From the NCBI RefSeq assembly GCF_028476545.1, contig NW_026733035.1, positions 62,001-126,000 on the forward strand: 64,000 nucleotides of DNA, in the 5' to 3' direction. The notes beneath the pieces are model-generated. The model was given only the letters and a program-made list of their open reading frames with translations, was not told the origin of the DNA and made no database searches. The position numbers and the translations under genes are program-made. Positions 1 to 12,445 of the stretch are shown here, piece after piece. How positions within the stretch are numbered: the stretch's first letter is position 1; each line of letters opens with the position of its first letter. Source of the stretch: Physella acuta (lineage: Eukaryota; Mollusca; Gastropoda; Physidae).

Positions 1-329
1 CGGGCTGACCTTCAGAGACAACAATACAAAACACTGCTTGTTTCTGGATCAGCTTTATTGCTCCATACAGACTACCTTAGAAATTCAATTTTAATTTCAT
101 ATAGCCGTTCATTAAGTCTATATACATTACTCTAGTTATTCTATGCCCATGTCAGAAACTGTACTGATCATAAATAAATGTTTTCAAAAAAATCATTATC
201 CTAATTTCCATTTAGTACCAATACCTGCTCCTATTACTGTTATTTTATAATAATGCAAAATACAATTATTACAAACACAAAAACGCTTACACACGCATAC
301 TTTAACTAGAAATATAAAACATAAATTAC
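1..329. other. Intron 3 of receptor X, no other feature seen
   Basis: AT-rich sequence 3' of the exon ending at 330. No coding exon is visible; the equivalent next exon of receptor Y lies about 0.9 kb further along, so it would fall outside the window. Confidence 0.5.
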
Positions 330-1846
330 TGTATCATTGTAAATAGAGAATGATTTAGCGTTAGGGAAAATGTTTGGTGATGAACATCTCATCCTAATTC
401 CATCCATCAACGCTCCAAAGAAACAATATATATGCTCTATCTCAGCTGAAAAAACAAAATAAAAATATTGCGAATCAGTATTATCATGTTTTAAAAAGAT
501 TAGTTAAGTTGAGAACAAAACGTAATGATCAGGCTTTATAAAAACAAACGACACAAAACTGAAGATTACGAAATTTGATTATTATACTGTACAATCAACT
601 CTATCGGCGCAGTCTGGCTCATATTGCAAATAGCTGCTAAACCGGAGATTTCGAATCCCTAGACAGATGAGGCTCGATGACGGATCAGCATCAAATCTAG
701 GAGAGAAAACTCGGAAATCAAACAGAAGTCGAGCTCACAAGGCGATAGGAATACCAACTCGTACATCACAGCTGATCTCAAGTTCTAGCAGTAAAGTTCT
801 GTGATTTCGGTCGATCGACTGTGTGGAGATAGGAGTCTGGTGCATGGTCAATATCTGGTCTTTACAAATTACTTCCCGTCTTGAGCCTTGATTTCCTAGA
901 CCCAATGGAACCTATTATAATCATACGTCTCTCTCTAAAACCTTAAGAGCAACATTAAAAAAAATTGAACCGCGTTCTCAAATTTAAATTCATTTGTTTT
1001 TTGGATACCAATTTTTCTTAAGTTACTTACAATAAATGATTAACCTGTACACCCGATAAAAATACTGTGCACTCGTCAAGTTAGTTCCGTTAGATACAGA
1101 AATTGTTTCGTCCCATGATGTCCTTTGAATGTTTTTTATTGTAAGTTGAACTGTTAAGTTGGAATTTCTGGCATAATACACGTTTGTTAATTCGCACGAT
1201 GAACCTTTATGGCGGCATTCAGTGCAAGTATTTTCAACACAACTCCCCAGTTCAACCTGGTTCCTAAAAAAATGAATATTATCGGCTGCCGTACCGGTAA
1301 CATTAACTGTAAAATTTCTTCTGAAATCAGTTGAAGACTTTATTATGATGTAATCAGGGACTGCAATTTGAAAAGAATATAAATAAAAACAAGTACCTTT
1401 ATTTAATTATAAATATTGACCTAATAATTACATACATATAGGCTATCAATAGGATTATGTTTTTGTTTTATTTTCTCGAAAAAAAGCATAGACAAAGTAT
1501 TGTAATCGTGCTGAATAATTAACAGGTTTTTTTTTAGTTTTCATCTTACTATATCGTATCCGGAATATGAAGAATGCAGTGTATGAGCGCCTACATCTAA
1601 ATCGAAATTGTGACCAACTTTGACATTTTATAACATCCAGAAGCCGGAAAATTTTTATTTTGTAATCCTGTCCATGGTGTGTGTGTATATGTGCGTGTGT
1701 GTGAATTTAAACACGATAACTTGAGTACCATTTCAGTTATTTTTACGAAATTTCATATACAAGTGTTTTATCGAATGTATATTTCTGTATATTTCCCCGT
1801 AAACACGATAACTGGAGTACTGTTACAGTTAGGTAGACGCTATTCC

Positions 1847-1925
<79 letters not shown>

Positions 1926-2778
1926 TATATATTTATATATATGAACATGCATGTAGTAATTGATCATTTTCCAAAAATATTCTTTTTACAACGTATTATT
2001 TTGATTGATGTATTCAGTTTAAGGGAATCACGGGTTTATTTTGAAAGTGTATTTTCAATTAAAATAAACCGGCAGTGATTTCCCCTAAACTTTCTCGAAT
2101 ATTCCTATTTAACACTAAGGTGGATGGCTACTCGGGATATATACATGATTTTTAATCCATTTTTAATTACTTAAACTTTTTAAAAATAGAAAAGAATCTC
2201 GTAGAAAAAAGAATTGCGCACCAAGTGAACGCTAAACAATCTCTGTATAGTAGTGCAAAATATAAAAAAGTACTCTATAAATTCACATGCAATTTTTGAG
2301 AAATCGGAACTAGTGTAAATTACTTCGGGTCAACGAAAATTACTAAAAATTTTACAGAAGGCAGATAATTTGATCTTTTAATTACAAGTGAAATTTTATA
2401 TATCTATCTGAAATAGTACTCAAGATATAGATTTTTGAACAATTGAAAGTAAAAAAAAAGTACCACTTCCAATTGCTAGAGATCGCTGAAATGTTGATAC
2501 AGAACTACAAATTTGATATAATACTTATATATGAAATTTCATCAAACTAGCTGTAACGGTACTCAAGTTATCATATTCACAGACACACATACAAACACAC
2601 ATACACACATACAGGCAAAATTGCAAAACTATGTTTTTCCGACACCTGGAGGTGGGACAATACTTCCTGTATACTTCGTATACGAGAAAGTAAAAAAGTA
2701 CAAATGCAGTGCGCTGAAGGAATATCCTTATCCTCACCATTGCAACGCATACATAAGGGACGTACTACCGCTCTGCTA

Positions 2779-2819
<41 letters not shown>

Positions 2820-3022
2820 GTTGGTGGGTTTGTGTGTGTACAGAATCTCCAGATCTCCAGTCTGTGTACTATTTAATATTTTATAATTACACCATTTTTC
2901 AAGTAAAATATTGATAAATTCCACCTAATGCAAAAAAAGAAAAAAAATCACTTACCTGATGCTATGGGAATTGACATTTTAAGGGCATATATAACGCAGA
3001 TTATCCACCTAAAACAATCCAT
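330..3022 (-). CDS. Receptor X: 5' part of a single-pass Cys-rich/Ig-like surface receptor (runs off the left edge)
   Basis: Three exons are visible: 2956-3022 (signal peptide), 1031-1360 and 330-445. The signal exon reads MDCFRWIICVIYALK..., 22 codons ending in phase 1 at a GTAAGT donor. Exon 2 (phase 1-1, 110 codons) starts VPDYIIIKSSTDFRRNFTVN and carries a Cys cluster (CVENTC, C, C) and several N-glycosylation motifs (NFT, NLT, NGT). Exon 3 (phase 1-0, 38 codons) contains RMRCSSPNIFPNA. Exons 2 and 3 match receptor Y exons 2 and 3 in length and phase, which is the main support for the model. Later exons, including any membrane helix and tail, would lie left of the window. Its start codon is 389 bp from the start of divergent gene A. 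Function is inferred (surface recognition); I do not recognise a named orthologue. Confidence 0.75.
1461..1840. repeat. Dispersed repeat with the 'cacgataacttgagtac' motif
   Basis: Lies in intron 1 of receptor X. It shares phrases such as AAGTATTGTAATCGTG, AAACACGATAACTTGAGTA and a TG-rich run with 53400-53660. A related copy in the opposite sense lies at 2035-2770. No coding capacity or clear ends seen. Confidence 0.5.
1848..1916. repeat. (AT)n microsatellite
   Basis: Almost pure AT dinucleotide run in intron 1 of receptor X; interrupted AT-rich sequence follows to about 1940. Confidence 0.95.
2035..2770. repeat. Dispersed repeat related to 53250-54070
   Basis: Contains ACTTTCTCGAATATTCC, GGATGGCTACTC and, at the far end, CTTCGTATACGAGAAAGTAA. 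The same blocks occur at 53.28-54.06 kb. Probably a non-autonomous mobile repeat inside intron 1 of receptor X; its termini are not resolved. Confidence 0.5.
2781..2815. repeat. (AT)n microsatellite
   Basis: Short pure TA run next to the dispersed repeat. Confidence 0.9.
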
Positions 3023-3411
3023 CTTTAAGTGTTTAATAAATATTAGCTGTCATATATTAAAACTTCCTTTATATATCAATTCAGTCGATGTGCTTTATTA
3101 TACATATAAATGTTTATTTTATTTAACTCTAACAATTGTTAATGTATTCAAAAACTTCGAGGGTTTTCATGATCTAACATACCTTGTAATTTTACAAATT
3201 TAGGAAAATATAGTGCATCTATAATATAGCAAGGTATATTCTTTTGAGTGCAGATCGTATAAATCGACGTGCGGTGTCAAGTCAACATACCGCCTGACGT
3301 GCAGACGTAGCGGGCATGACAAGCAGACACGGCAGTGGTTAAACAAAAAATGTTCACTAGAAAACTTTTTGCCTTTAACCAGAAGAAAAAGGAAAAAGCT
3401 TGAGATAGGCA
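3023..3411. promoter_or_regulatory. Divergent promoter region between receptor X and gene A
   Basis: A 389-bp spacer separates the receptor X ATG (minus) from the gene A ATG (plus). It holds a TATAAA at 3258-3263 and a CRE-like TGACGT at 3295-3300. Both are repeated, in the same order and spacing, upstream of gene B (TATAAA 19750-19755, TGACGT 19787-19792). The conserved stretch is GC-richer than its surroundings. Promoter activity is inferred from position and conservation. Confidence 0.5.
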
Positions 3412-6007
3412 ATGATGGTTCAACAGACTAAACAATTTTGTCGAAACAACGTGCTAATATTTCTTATATATTTCAGTGAGTAACTATTGATAACAATTAA
3501 TTATAAGTTGTATATTAAATACACACCTACAAGTAAATGCTAAATATGATAGCATTAGGTGTAGAATTATTAGGTATTCATCATCCGCCCATGTCCTTAA
3601 ATAAATTGAACATTAATGTTTTAAACATCTTAATCTAAATTGGGGACGGTGTGACCAAGCAGTAGGGCGCTAGACTAACCAGAAAGTTTCGAGTTCGAAT
3701 CCGGGTTCAACTCATTAAAACGTCTCTGAGTCTACCCAGCGCTAATGAGTACATAACGAATGTTAAGGTAAATTAAGGCGGCTGTGCATAGTGCTGACCA
3801 TACTATCCCCTCATACGCCGAGTTCACTGAAATATGTCCAATGTGTCTTGGGCAAGAACGGGAAAAGATGATGATGATTTTAACTAAATTTACTATTTTA
3901 CATTTTTTTAAAATGTATATTACTGTTTTTGACTTTTAAATTATTTTTTAGCGATTACTGCAGCTCAGAATATCACACTTTATAACTACAAGCAAAGTGA
4001 CAGTGTTACAAGTTGTTTTACGGGATTAATACAAGAAAGGGATCGATTTGTATTTCACAGCGATGTTGATTTCAAAAACGCATCATCTGACTGGTCAAGA
4101 ATCATAGGATTTCAATACAAACCGCCAACAAGTACAGATTATATACTTGTAAGTTTGATACGTGTGCATGTTTAAAGAGATAATAACATTATTTTATGCA
4201 ACTAATATATGGAGTTTAATTCCTAACTAATTAGACTGATTAGTGTCTAGATTATGTTTTATAGAAATAACATTCGTAATATATAGGCATGGAAGCCCAT
4301 CAACGTTTGTTTCTTGGGCAGCTTCATTTCCAAATAATAATTTTGTTCTACATGTGTTTCTACTGCATAGTAGTTTCTCCACTAGTAAATGTCGTGTGTG
4401 AAGTTGTATATGGGACGGTGTGACCAAGCGGTAGAGAACAAGGCTGCTAAGTCTCGAGTTCGAATCTGTGCTCAAATCAGTTGAATATCGCTTAGTCCAC
4501 CCAGCTCTACTTCATCTGCTCAATGTGTCATGGGCTCGAACGAGAAAAGATTAGATGAATGATATTGTGTAGTATTGTAGTTTTGCCTCACCTTTTAATT
4601 CGGCTATAATTTTGGAAACCTAGTTTTGTAGATACAAGTGAAATACTCTTGTCTAGTTCTAGTTATTTCTGTATTAATGGTGTCTAGGTGAATTCTGTTG
4701 ATTTTTCCTTTGAGTTCTTTTTAGTGTGCATAAAATGTATCTACATCAAAAAGAAATTCAAAGAATAAAAAGATAGCAATTTCTCTTTCGGTCTGACACG
4801 CAACCAAAATGACACCAAAAAAAAACTACGTAAAATACAAATCAACACGCAAAGAACAACATATTATCTTCAGACTCAGAACAAGCCACAACAGACTGAT
4901 ACAGAACATGTTAAAAAAACTAAATGTTGATCCAGGCGAAATTTGCCCTTGTGACATGGCCCCAGAGTAGACACAACACGTCCTACATGATTGCAGCATG
5001 TATGATCTGATGTAGACTCTGGCGCCAATACACCCCAATACACCCCAATACACCCCAATACACCACAATACACCCCAATACACCCCAATACACCCCAATA
5101 CACCCCAATACACCCCAATACACCCCAATACACCACAATACACCACAATACACCACAATACACCCCAATACACCCCAATACACCACAATACACCACAATA
5201 CACCCCAATACACCCCAATACAACCCAATACACCCCAATACACCCCAATACACCCCAATACACCCCAATACACCACAATACACCCCAATACACCCCAATA
5301 CACCCCAATACACCCCAATACACCACAATACACCCCAATACACCCCAATACACCTCACTCACAAAAAGAGTTAGAGTTGCCGCAGATCTGGAGACCACCG
5401 TCCATTTTCAGCCACGAAGTGGAAATGTTGATTGATTCCTCAAATGTAAAATAATTAAGAACGACGGAGAAAACTTGTACTAAATATATTATGTCATTTA
5501 TCCAATCATCATTCACATGTAGCCATAAAATAGCAATAATAAAAATCAATGTCTAGATCGAACAGCTTTGTTTTAATTCAATGAGTTAATGTATGGTTGT
5601 TAAAATTGCCAATTCGAGTTTAGTAATTTAACTTTAAATTTTCAGTTCTGTTTGGTAGACCTAAGATTCGTATGTTCTGGAGTAGATGGGTCCAAATGTT
5701 ACTGTAACTACACCGACACAAATGGAGTCCATCACATCGTCATTGACGCCACAGCACTAATCGCGTTTAGCAACAGTTTATTACGCGGATATATATCATA
5801 CAATTTCAACCCCACAAGCTTCAGTCCTTCTCAAGTCATACCGACAATTTATGGTAAAATGTCTTTTTATATTGTGTTTCATTATGAAAAAATTCTTGCA
5901 ACAACCAACAAGTGAAACATATCTGTTTCAAATTATTATTAATTCCAAATTTATTGAAAGGAATAGAACAGTTATCTTGTTGGAAACAGATGAAATTGTA
6001 ATAAAGG

Positions 6008-6090
<83 letters not shown>

Positions 6091-9027
6091 TTTAATGTAA
6101 AATCAATTAGATGAAGCGGTTTCTTCCAAGAGTCTTACAGTTAACGGCGTTGATATCAGAAGCGAAATATGCTCGCTAAAACTGCGCCCATCAAACACAA
6201 ACATACAATTTTGTTGCACAAACGCCCCATCACCGTGTATCACGAGGATCTTTTTAAATGGGCTACTGCTAGTTGGTGGCGTTGAATGTGCCGAGTACAC
6301 AGCGACTGAGGTGACAGATAATGCCCAAGTGACCTTCACATTTTCCCATGATGTGTGCGGTGTTGCGGATCCCATGGAATACCAATGTACTGCTTTACTA
6401 GGTGAGTTATAGTACGTTTCAAAAAAGGGTTAAATGGGCAGAAATATCTGACGTTTTTAATATTATCGACTTTAAAAGGAAAGGCGGCTTGGCTGGGGAG
6501 GAGCGCCCTATCGTTTACCATAATGTCTCGAACACTGGGCTCAATTCATTAGGAACGTCTTGAGTCCATTTATCTCTGATGAGTACCTCAGTCACGCTGG
6601 GGAATCGCCTTATCCCTATCAAAGCCGATGTGGTGAAAACCCTTTTTAACGTGTCTTATCGAACGTGAAGTGGTTTATTTTACTTTTTTTTTAGAAAAAA
6701 AATACTTTATGGTAGGGAAAAAACTTCATCATTGGACCAAATCAATCACTCATAATTACTAATGTAATATACGTTGGTAAATACATATAGTTATTTTTTT
6801 TAAATATCGTCCATTGCTTGAATGTATTATAGTGTAAAAAAAATGTTTACTTTATAAACATTTAGTATGTTGAAATGGCATGTTGCATAATGTTTTTATC
6901 TTTATACCAGACATAGAATGTACAACACAATGCGGCTGGGAAGGAATCCTTCTTATCACAATTTACACCATTGTTTCTGCAACAAGTGTTATCGTGGGAA
7001 TAACGCTGCTCGTTTTTAGTAAGATCTTATAATTTTGTGTATTGGATTCAAGGGCAGGTTTTTTAACTTTATTTTTAAGTGTGCATTACATATTAGATAT
7101 AGACATTATACACTTCTAATTTGTATACATGTATTATTATAAAACAACTATTATAAATGCATTCATGTTTTAAAAAAAAACCCATCATAATTCAAATTTT
7201 TTATTTTTCAGTTCTTAACAAGTGGAATAACTTTACGGTTTTGGCTTTTACATGTATTCAGGTGTCCATGCTCATTATCAGCATAATTATAATTATTATA
7301 CAAGCCTTAGTTGACCCGTGTGCATGTGGTACGATCATTTGTTCATTTCTATAAAAAGAATTCGTAGTTAATTGTAATAATTTAAAATTATTTTTTATAA
7401 TACTGAAATATATGTTTCATACAATATCACTTGTGTATATAAATCGTCCTAAATTCGTATTCCGTTGTGAATGTAATATGACGTTGTTTACTTGGAGATT
7501 TTTGTAATTGATAGAAGTGATGTTTTTAAGTAACAAATACACACGTTTTATTAAAAACAATGTGTGTATAATTAATACTTAGTGTGTTTCATACAAAGTA
7601 CATCTTTCTTAAAAGCAACTTAACTGAATTGACTGTATTTTTCTCAACAGATCCTGACAACTCCACAATTACTATCAATATTTGGGCTATCTTCGTAATC
7701 AACTACTTTGTGGTTTTCTCTGTATTCACTGTTACAGTCGTGTTACTTCTTCTATGCATGTGTACGTAATAAATGTTTTGATCAACTAGCATAGTTCACC
7801 AGTTAAAAATTCATTTAAAAGACCTTTATTTAAAAATTTTTAAAAAATCACTATATCGTCGGAGGATATCGATTTTATTGGATTTAACACGAAATGTATT
7901 AGAAACATTACTAAATCGAAATTTTTAATCAACAATTTCATATTATTAATTGTTCTTATTTTAATATATTTTGTGTACAGTTTATAAAAGTCAAGAGAAT
8001 TATCTGGATATTCAAAGGAAACTTATCTTTTTCATACTGAACTTTACAATTGTGGTACCCATCTTTAGAATGATGCTATATCTCTATGGAAAATCCAGTA
8101 GGTCAATTTATAATTTCAACTGCTCTCACCTTAACATAAAACTATTATGTCAAAAAATAATCCAATAAAGTGTTAAAAATACAAACACACTTGTATTTTG
8201 TTAATTAAACTAGTAATGGTTTATTCCTTTTATAAGTTTTAAAATACAGAATTTGTTTCATGTTTTCCAATTACACGTTAAGCCTCACTACTCAGTTATG
8301 ATTGTTTTATGATTGTTTTTACGATCTTTCATATTTTTTTTTAAACTTAACGATTAATTAAATAAACGGTGTTTTAATTTCAGAAAGATCAATCTCTTCA
8401 AACGAAATAAATCCCGTGAAAGACAAGTCAGGTCAAACACAAATACCGCACAGCAAATTTGCGTGAGTAAAACAAAACATTTATTTTTTGTGGTTTTAAA
8501 AGATGGTATAAAAATTAAGTTAGTATCCATGGAATAGTTTCAATGATATTATTTTAAATCATTCTCATTTATAAATGGTTCAGTTCATTTAATATTGAAT
8601 TACCTTAGTGTTTTCATTATAGTTTACATGCTTGCCAAGTGTTTTACATAAGAAAGTGTTGTACTAAGAAAGTTTATTGTGACAAATCGACATTATTTAG
8701 TAACGGCCTTGTGACTCGTGATACTTTAATATTAAATATAACATATTTTTCAGCCTTAAAAGTGGGCAAAAAGCCAGTGCCTCTGTAACAATTTCTAATG
8801 ATAAAACAAGCTCGATAAAAACAAACCCGATCGAAGCTACGTTTACTGACAACAACAAAAAGTCGGATAAAAAAACCTATGTAAAAAATGTGCAAACGCC
8901 AATGGCAGAAAATGGACATGGTAAAGCAGACCCAAACAATCAAAAGAAAGAAAACACTAATAAGGACAGAAACACTACAGTTGAAGATAAACAAACTACA
9001 CGTAAAGCAAGTATTACAAAACACTAA
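3412..9027 (+). CDS. Gene A: secreted-start, Cys-rich ectodomain, four hydrophobic segments, basic tail (family 2)
   Basis: Ten exons: 3412-3475, 3952-4148, 5646-5853, 6111-6401, 6911-7018, 7212-7328, 7651-7761, 7981-8097, 8384-8462, 8754-9027. All joins are GT/AG and the phases agree (1,0,1,1,1,1,1,1,2), giving 1566 nt and 521 aa. Residues 1-24 look like a signal peptide; the start is the first of two in-frame ATGs. Residues 25-253 are a Cys-rich, Ig-like ectodomain ([38 protein letters not shown]). Hydrophobic segments lie near 262-289 (GWEGILLITIYTIVSA...), 297-322, 334-365 and 376-401, one per exon. The tail (about 120 aa) is rich in Lys, Asn and Thr, with many phosphorylatable residues. 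An AATAAA lies at 9108-9113. Gene B is a tandem copy. I do not recognise the family; a receptor or receptor partner is a guess. Confidence 0.85.
3642..3880 (+). mobile_element. tRNA-derived SINE in gene A intron 1
   Basis: Begins with a tRNA-like head (GACGGTGTGACCAAGC, a box-A-like start, and box-B-like GAGTTCGAATCC), followed by a conserved body ending GGGAAAAGATGATGATGAT. Gene B intron 1 has the same insertion at 22046-22294, so it predates the duplication. Confidence 0.8.
4414..4560 (+). mobile_element. tRNA-derived SINE, shortened copy
   Basis: tRNA-like head GACGGTGTGACCAAGCGGTA with box B GAGTTCGAATC, then an internally shortened body ending in the family's CGAGAAAAGATTAGATGA-type tail. 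It sits in gene A intron 2 and has no clear counterpart in gene B. Confidence 0.75.
4845..5020 (+). mobile_element. LINE relic (C-terminal zinc-finger end, I/Jockey-like)
   Basis: One frame reads RLRTSHNRLIQNMLKK... then GEICPCDMAPE, a stop, and TQHVLHDC. This is the typical C-terminal CxC...H...C end of an I/Jockey-type ORF2. It lies in gene A intron 2; a similarly decayed copy at the same place in gene B (23030-23245) shows it inserted before the duplication. Confidence 0.65.
5035..5354. repeat. 10-bp minisatellite (CACCCCAATA)n, about 32 copies
   Basis: Head-to-tail 10-bp units, mostly CACCCCAATA with a CACCACAATA variant and one AACCCCAATA-type change. It sits directly downstream of the LINE relic in gene A intron 2. 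At the same site in gene B only about three degenerate units remain (around 23247-23276). Confidence 0.95.
6014..6087. repeat. (AT)n microsatellite before gene A exon 4
   Basis: Pure AT run ending 23 bp before the exon 4 acceptor. A longer run lies at the same place in gene B (24905-25022). Confidence 0.95.
6520..6640 (+). mobile_element. Degenerate SINE fragment in gene A intron 4
   Basis: Carries GTCTTGAGTCCATTTATCTCTG and TGAGTACCTCAGTCACG, matching the SINE body (TTGAGTTCAACCAGCTCTGATGGGTACCTAAC elsewhere, similar over shorter stretches). The same fragment is at 25470-25590 in gene B. Confidence 0.4.
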
Positions 9028-9175
9028 ATGGGTAATTTAACAGCAGTATTGATTGCAGAAATAATTCATGCAGGTGAAAGAACAAGTAAATACCCACCTA
9101 TTTAAAAAATAAATACTTATTTTTCATTTGAGACACAAATGTATGATATCCAAAAGAATAGTATTTACACTATTT

Positions 9176-9500
<325 letters not shown>

Positions 9501-9862
9501 ATGTGTGTGTGTAGTGTTAGCTTTATTGTAGTATTATTTTTGTGATTAACTAGTATTCATTGTAGATGTATTTTTTTAAAACAACATTTACGAAATAGAT
9601 AATTAAAGCATGTAAATTAATATTTTGATGTAATGCTTATATTTGTTTTACAATATATTAGACATTATGTTTTTATGTGTAAAGTAGGCGTTTTGCTTTA
9701 AAAGTCAATACTCATATTTTGCATTACAAGTATACAGGCAATAGTGTACATTTGAAAGTGTTTATGCATTGTACTAAATATCGTTTTCTCTTAGTTAAAT
9801 AAAGGAAAATTTGGTTATCATTGTTTAACCAAACATAGTGGTTATACGTTATTCTTATGTAT

Positions 9863-9962
<100 letters not shown>

Positions 9963-10687
9963 GGGGAGTGTTACATATGTTTTCACACAATCCAAAAAAA
10001 AATATAGAAATGATTTTATGAAGATGTTGTAAGGTGTCGAACTGACTCATATTTGTTTTTACGGTGCTAATACGCTTATGACTAGGTCTTACCAAGAGTA
10101 AGTAGGTTAAAGAGAAGTAACGTTTCCTTTATTTAGTATATTAAAATTATGTTATGTCGGTTGTTTCTGTCTATTTTAGGCTTAGGATGGGAAGTTGGGT
10201 GAGTGAGAAAATCTGCTCAAATTTTAGACGACCCGAAAATGTTAACCTTGAGTTATGAATGATTATGTTGTCGGTTTTTGAAAATGTTTTTAATATTTTC
10301 ATTCATAACAATTACATTTTGTCGGTACAACAAATAGAAAAAAAAAACCTATTAAACGTCCTGGGACTTTGGTGTCAACAGTTTTAAAACAGTGTCCTTG
10401 TGATTAAATACGCGTTGTTTTTGTTGCAGTAGCGTAAGCGAAGAGAAAAATCAATACGCTGCTAAAAATAGAATTTCAGGAAACCCGTGTCAACACAACC
10501 AGCCTTGACACACTTTGAGTGTGACCTTGGTTTAGCTTGACTAGCATACAGGTGTATTTTGTTACAGACCGAAATGTTAAACACAAGCAGGGTGTAAACA
10601 TGTTTAATATAGCTCATAGAAAGGCTTGTATGACTTTAGGGTTCTATTTTTATTATACTTAACACTACAAACCTATACATTGCGCCT

Positions 10688-10730
10688 AGGGTTAGGGTTA
10701 GGGTAAGGGTAAGAGTTAGAGTTAGGTAAA
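10688..10730. repeat. Degenerate telomere-like (TTAGGG) tract
   Basis: Reads CCTAGGGTTAGGGTTAGGG then GTAAGGGTAAGAGTTAGAG. TTAGGG is the usual telomere unit of molluscs and many animals, so this looks like a short interstitial telomeric sequence. The block 2 counterpart (near 30795) is more degraded. Confidence 0.6.
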
Positions 10731-11639
10731 AAGTTATTAAGGCTAGACCTAGAGTTATTGGAGCAATAGCTAGAGTTAGAGTAACATTTTTAGTTGTGTT
10801 AGGGTTTAGTTTTCGGATTAGAGTGAGTGTGATGGTTAGGGTGAAGTACAGAAACCACTATAACTAAAGTTTTACAATTATTAACTTTTAACTCTAAATC
10901 CACCGAGCTCAGTGTTTTAGTTTTATCATGTAAAATGGTATTAACTTCTTTAAAATAAAACTACAGACAGATGACTAAAGTCCATAACTAAAAGTGCATG
11001 AGACACGGATCTATAATGTTTACAACCGGTGTGTGAGTGTTGATTTAGGGCGAAGGGAGAGGGAAGGAGAGCAACATTGATCGATTGTATGGATTGTTAT
11101 GGAGGAGTTTCTAAAAATAGCGTACAAAAAAAAAAACACGAGATGTTTATTAGGCTTCTAGACCTGAGCTACATAAGATTTTTTATTTTAATTGGGTTAG
11201 TTTAACAGTAGGCCTAGGTGTAATTTTTATTTGTTAATCATACACGTCTAAATTAGAAATTTTTCTAGCAGTCAAGTCAGTTAATCAGTAAATTACTAGG
11301 TCTCTAAATCTGAATGCTAGTCTGTCCGTCCGACCGTCGGTCTCTCTGTATGTCTCTATACACCAGCCATTTTACGAAAATGAAACTATTGTTTTTTTTA
11401 AGTTAAAACCCTAATATTGTAAACATATTTTCAAAGGCGACAACAACACGGAAGGATTTTACGAAGAAATTAATTTAGAAAACACGGTGTATATGTAGGA
11501 ATGAAATAGGTAAACACGGTAAATTAAAAAAAAAAACATGATTTTTTTTTTTAAATGTACTGGGGAAAAACACATTTCAAAACTTAACTCAATATCACAT
11601 TACATTAAAACAATTGAAGCATGTACTTTTACTATACAT

Positions 11640-11853
11640 TGGACAGATGAAGTAGAGTTAATGTTTCTTGATCTTGGTATGAAGAGAAAGGGTGGTCAGC
11701 ACTTTGCCTAGCCGCCTTCCCTGAGTTAAGTAACCATAAGAGCTAGGTGGACTCAGGCACGTTCAACTGACTTGAACACTGAACCAGGATTCGAACTCGA
11801 GACTTTCGGGTTAGCAGCCTTGTGCTCCACGGCATAGGCCAGGCCGTCTCATT
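11640..11853 (-). mobile_element. tRNA-derived SINE, reverse orientation
   Basis: On the minus strand: tRNA-like head with GAGTTCGAATCC-type box B (plus strand GGATTCGAACTCGAGAC), then the body and the GACAGATGAAGTAGAG-side end. In block 2 this SINE is split by a transposon (32773-33269) and its head is missing. Confidence 0.75.
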
Positions 11854-12445
11854 ATGGCAGTGGTAACTATTGACTAAATATTTTAACATAGAAGAAAGCT
11901 GCTACTATTTCAAATAATAATTAGGTTAAAATGTTGTAGGGATTAACTTGGACACCGATTTTGGGCCGTAAAAGTCGATACAAAAAAACAAATCTTAAAC
12001 ACCTGAAGATATAATTATGAAAAATTTACACACTGTAAATGTAACGGATGCCACGCGTTGCTTAATGATGAGTCGGGTTGTTTATTTTTCAAAGTGTTTA
12101 ATGCTACGAACCAGGAACCTTAAATATATTCCATGAAAACGTATGACACATTGCTTAAAAACACGTTTCTAAATATTGACTCCAGAACAAGTAAAACATC
12201 CTGTTTGTTGTAAAAAGGCATTGTGATCTTACTTAGAAATTGTAAAGTTTAAAGGCTGAAGTAAATGCCTTTACAATCCGAATCAAGTAAAAATTCTCTG
12301 TTATGTTTTTCACCAAAGAGATTACTCTCCGACAGGTTAATTAAACCAATCATTCCTTCGTCATTGTCCAGGGATTAATAACTTACATGTCAACTACACT
12401 TTGGATAATTACAACCCCTCCTTTAACTTAATCTGTATTCAAAAC

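Noticed and set aside
4414-4480. Possible tRNA gene
   Set aside because: Box A and box B resemble a tRNA, but the acceptor arm does not pair and the sequence continues into a SINE body. The same holds for 3642, 22046, 61375 and 61620.
4826-5398. Overlapping minus-strand frames rich in Cys, Gly, Val and Tyr
   Set aside because: They read through the 10-bp intronic minisatellite in three frames.
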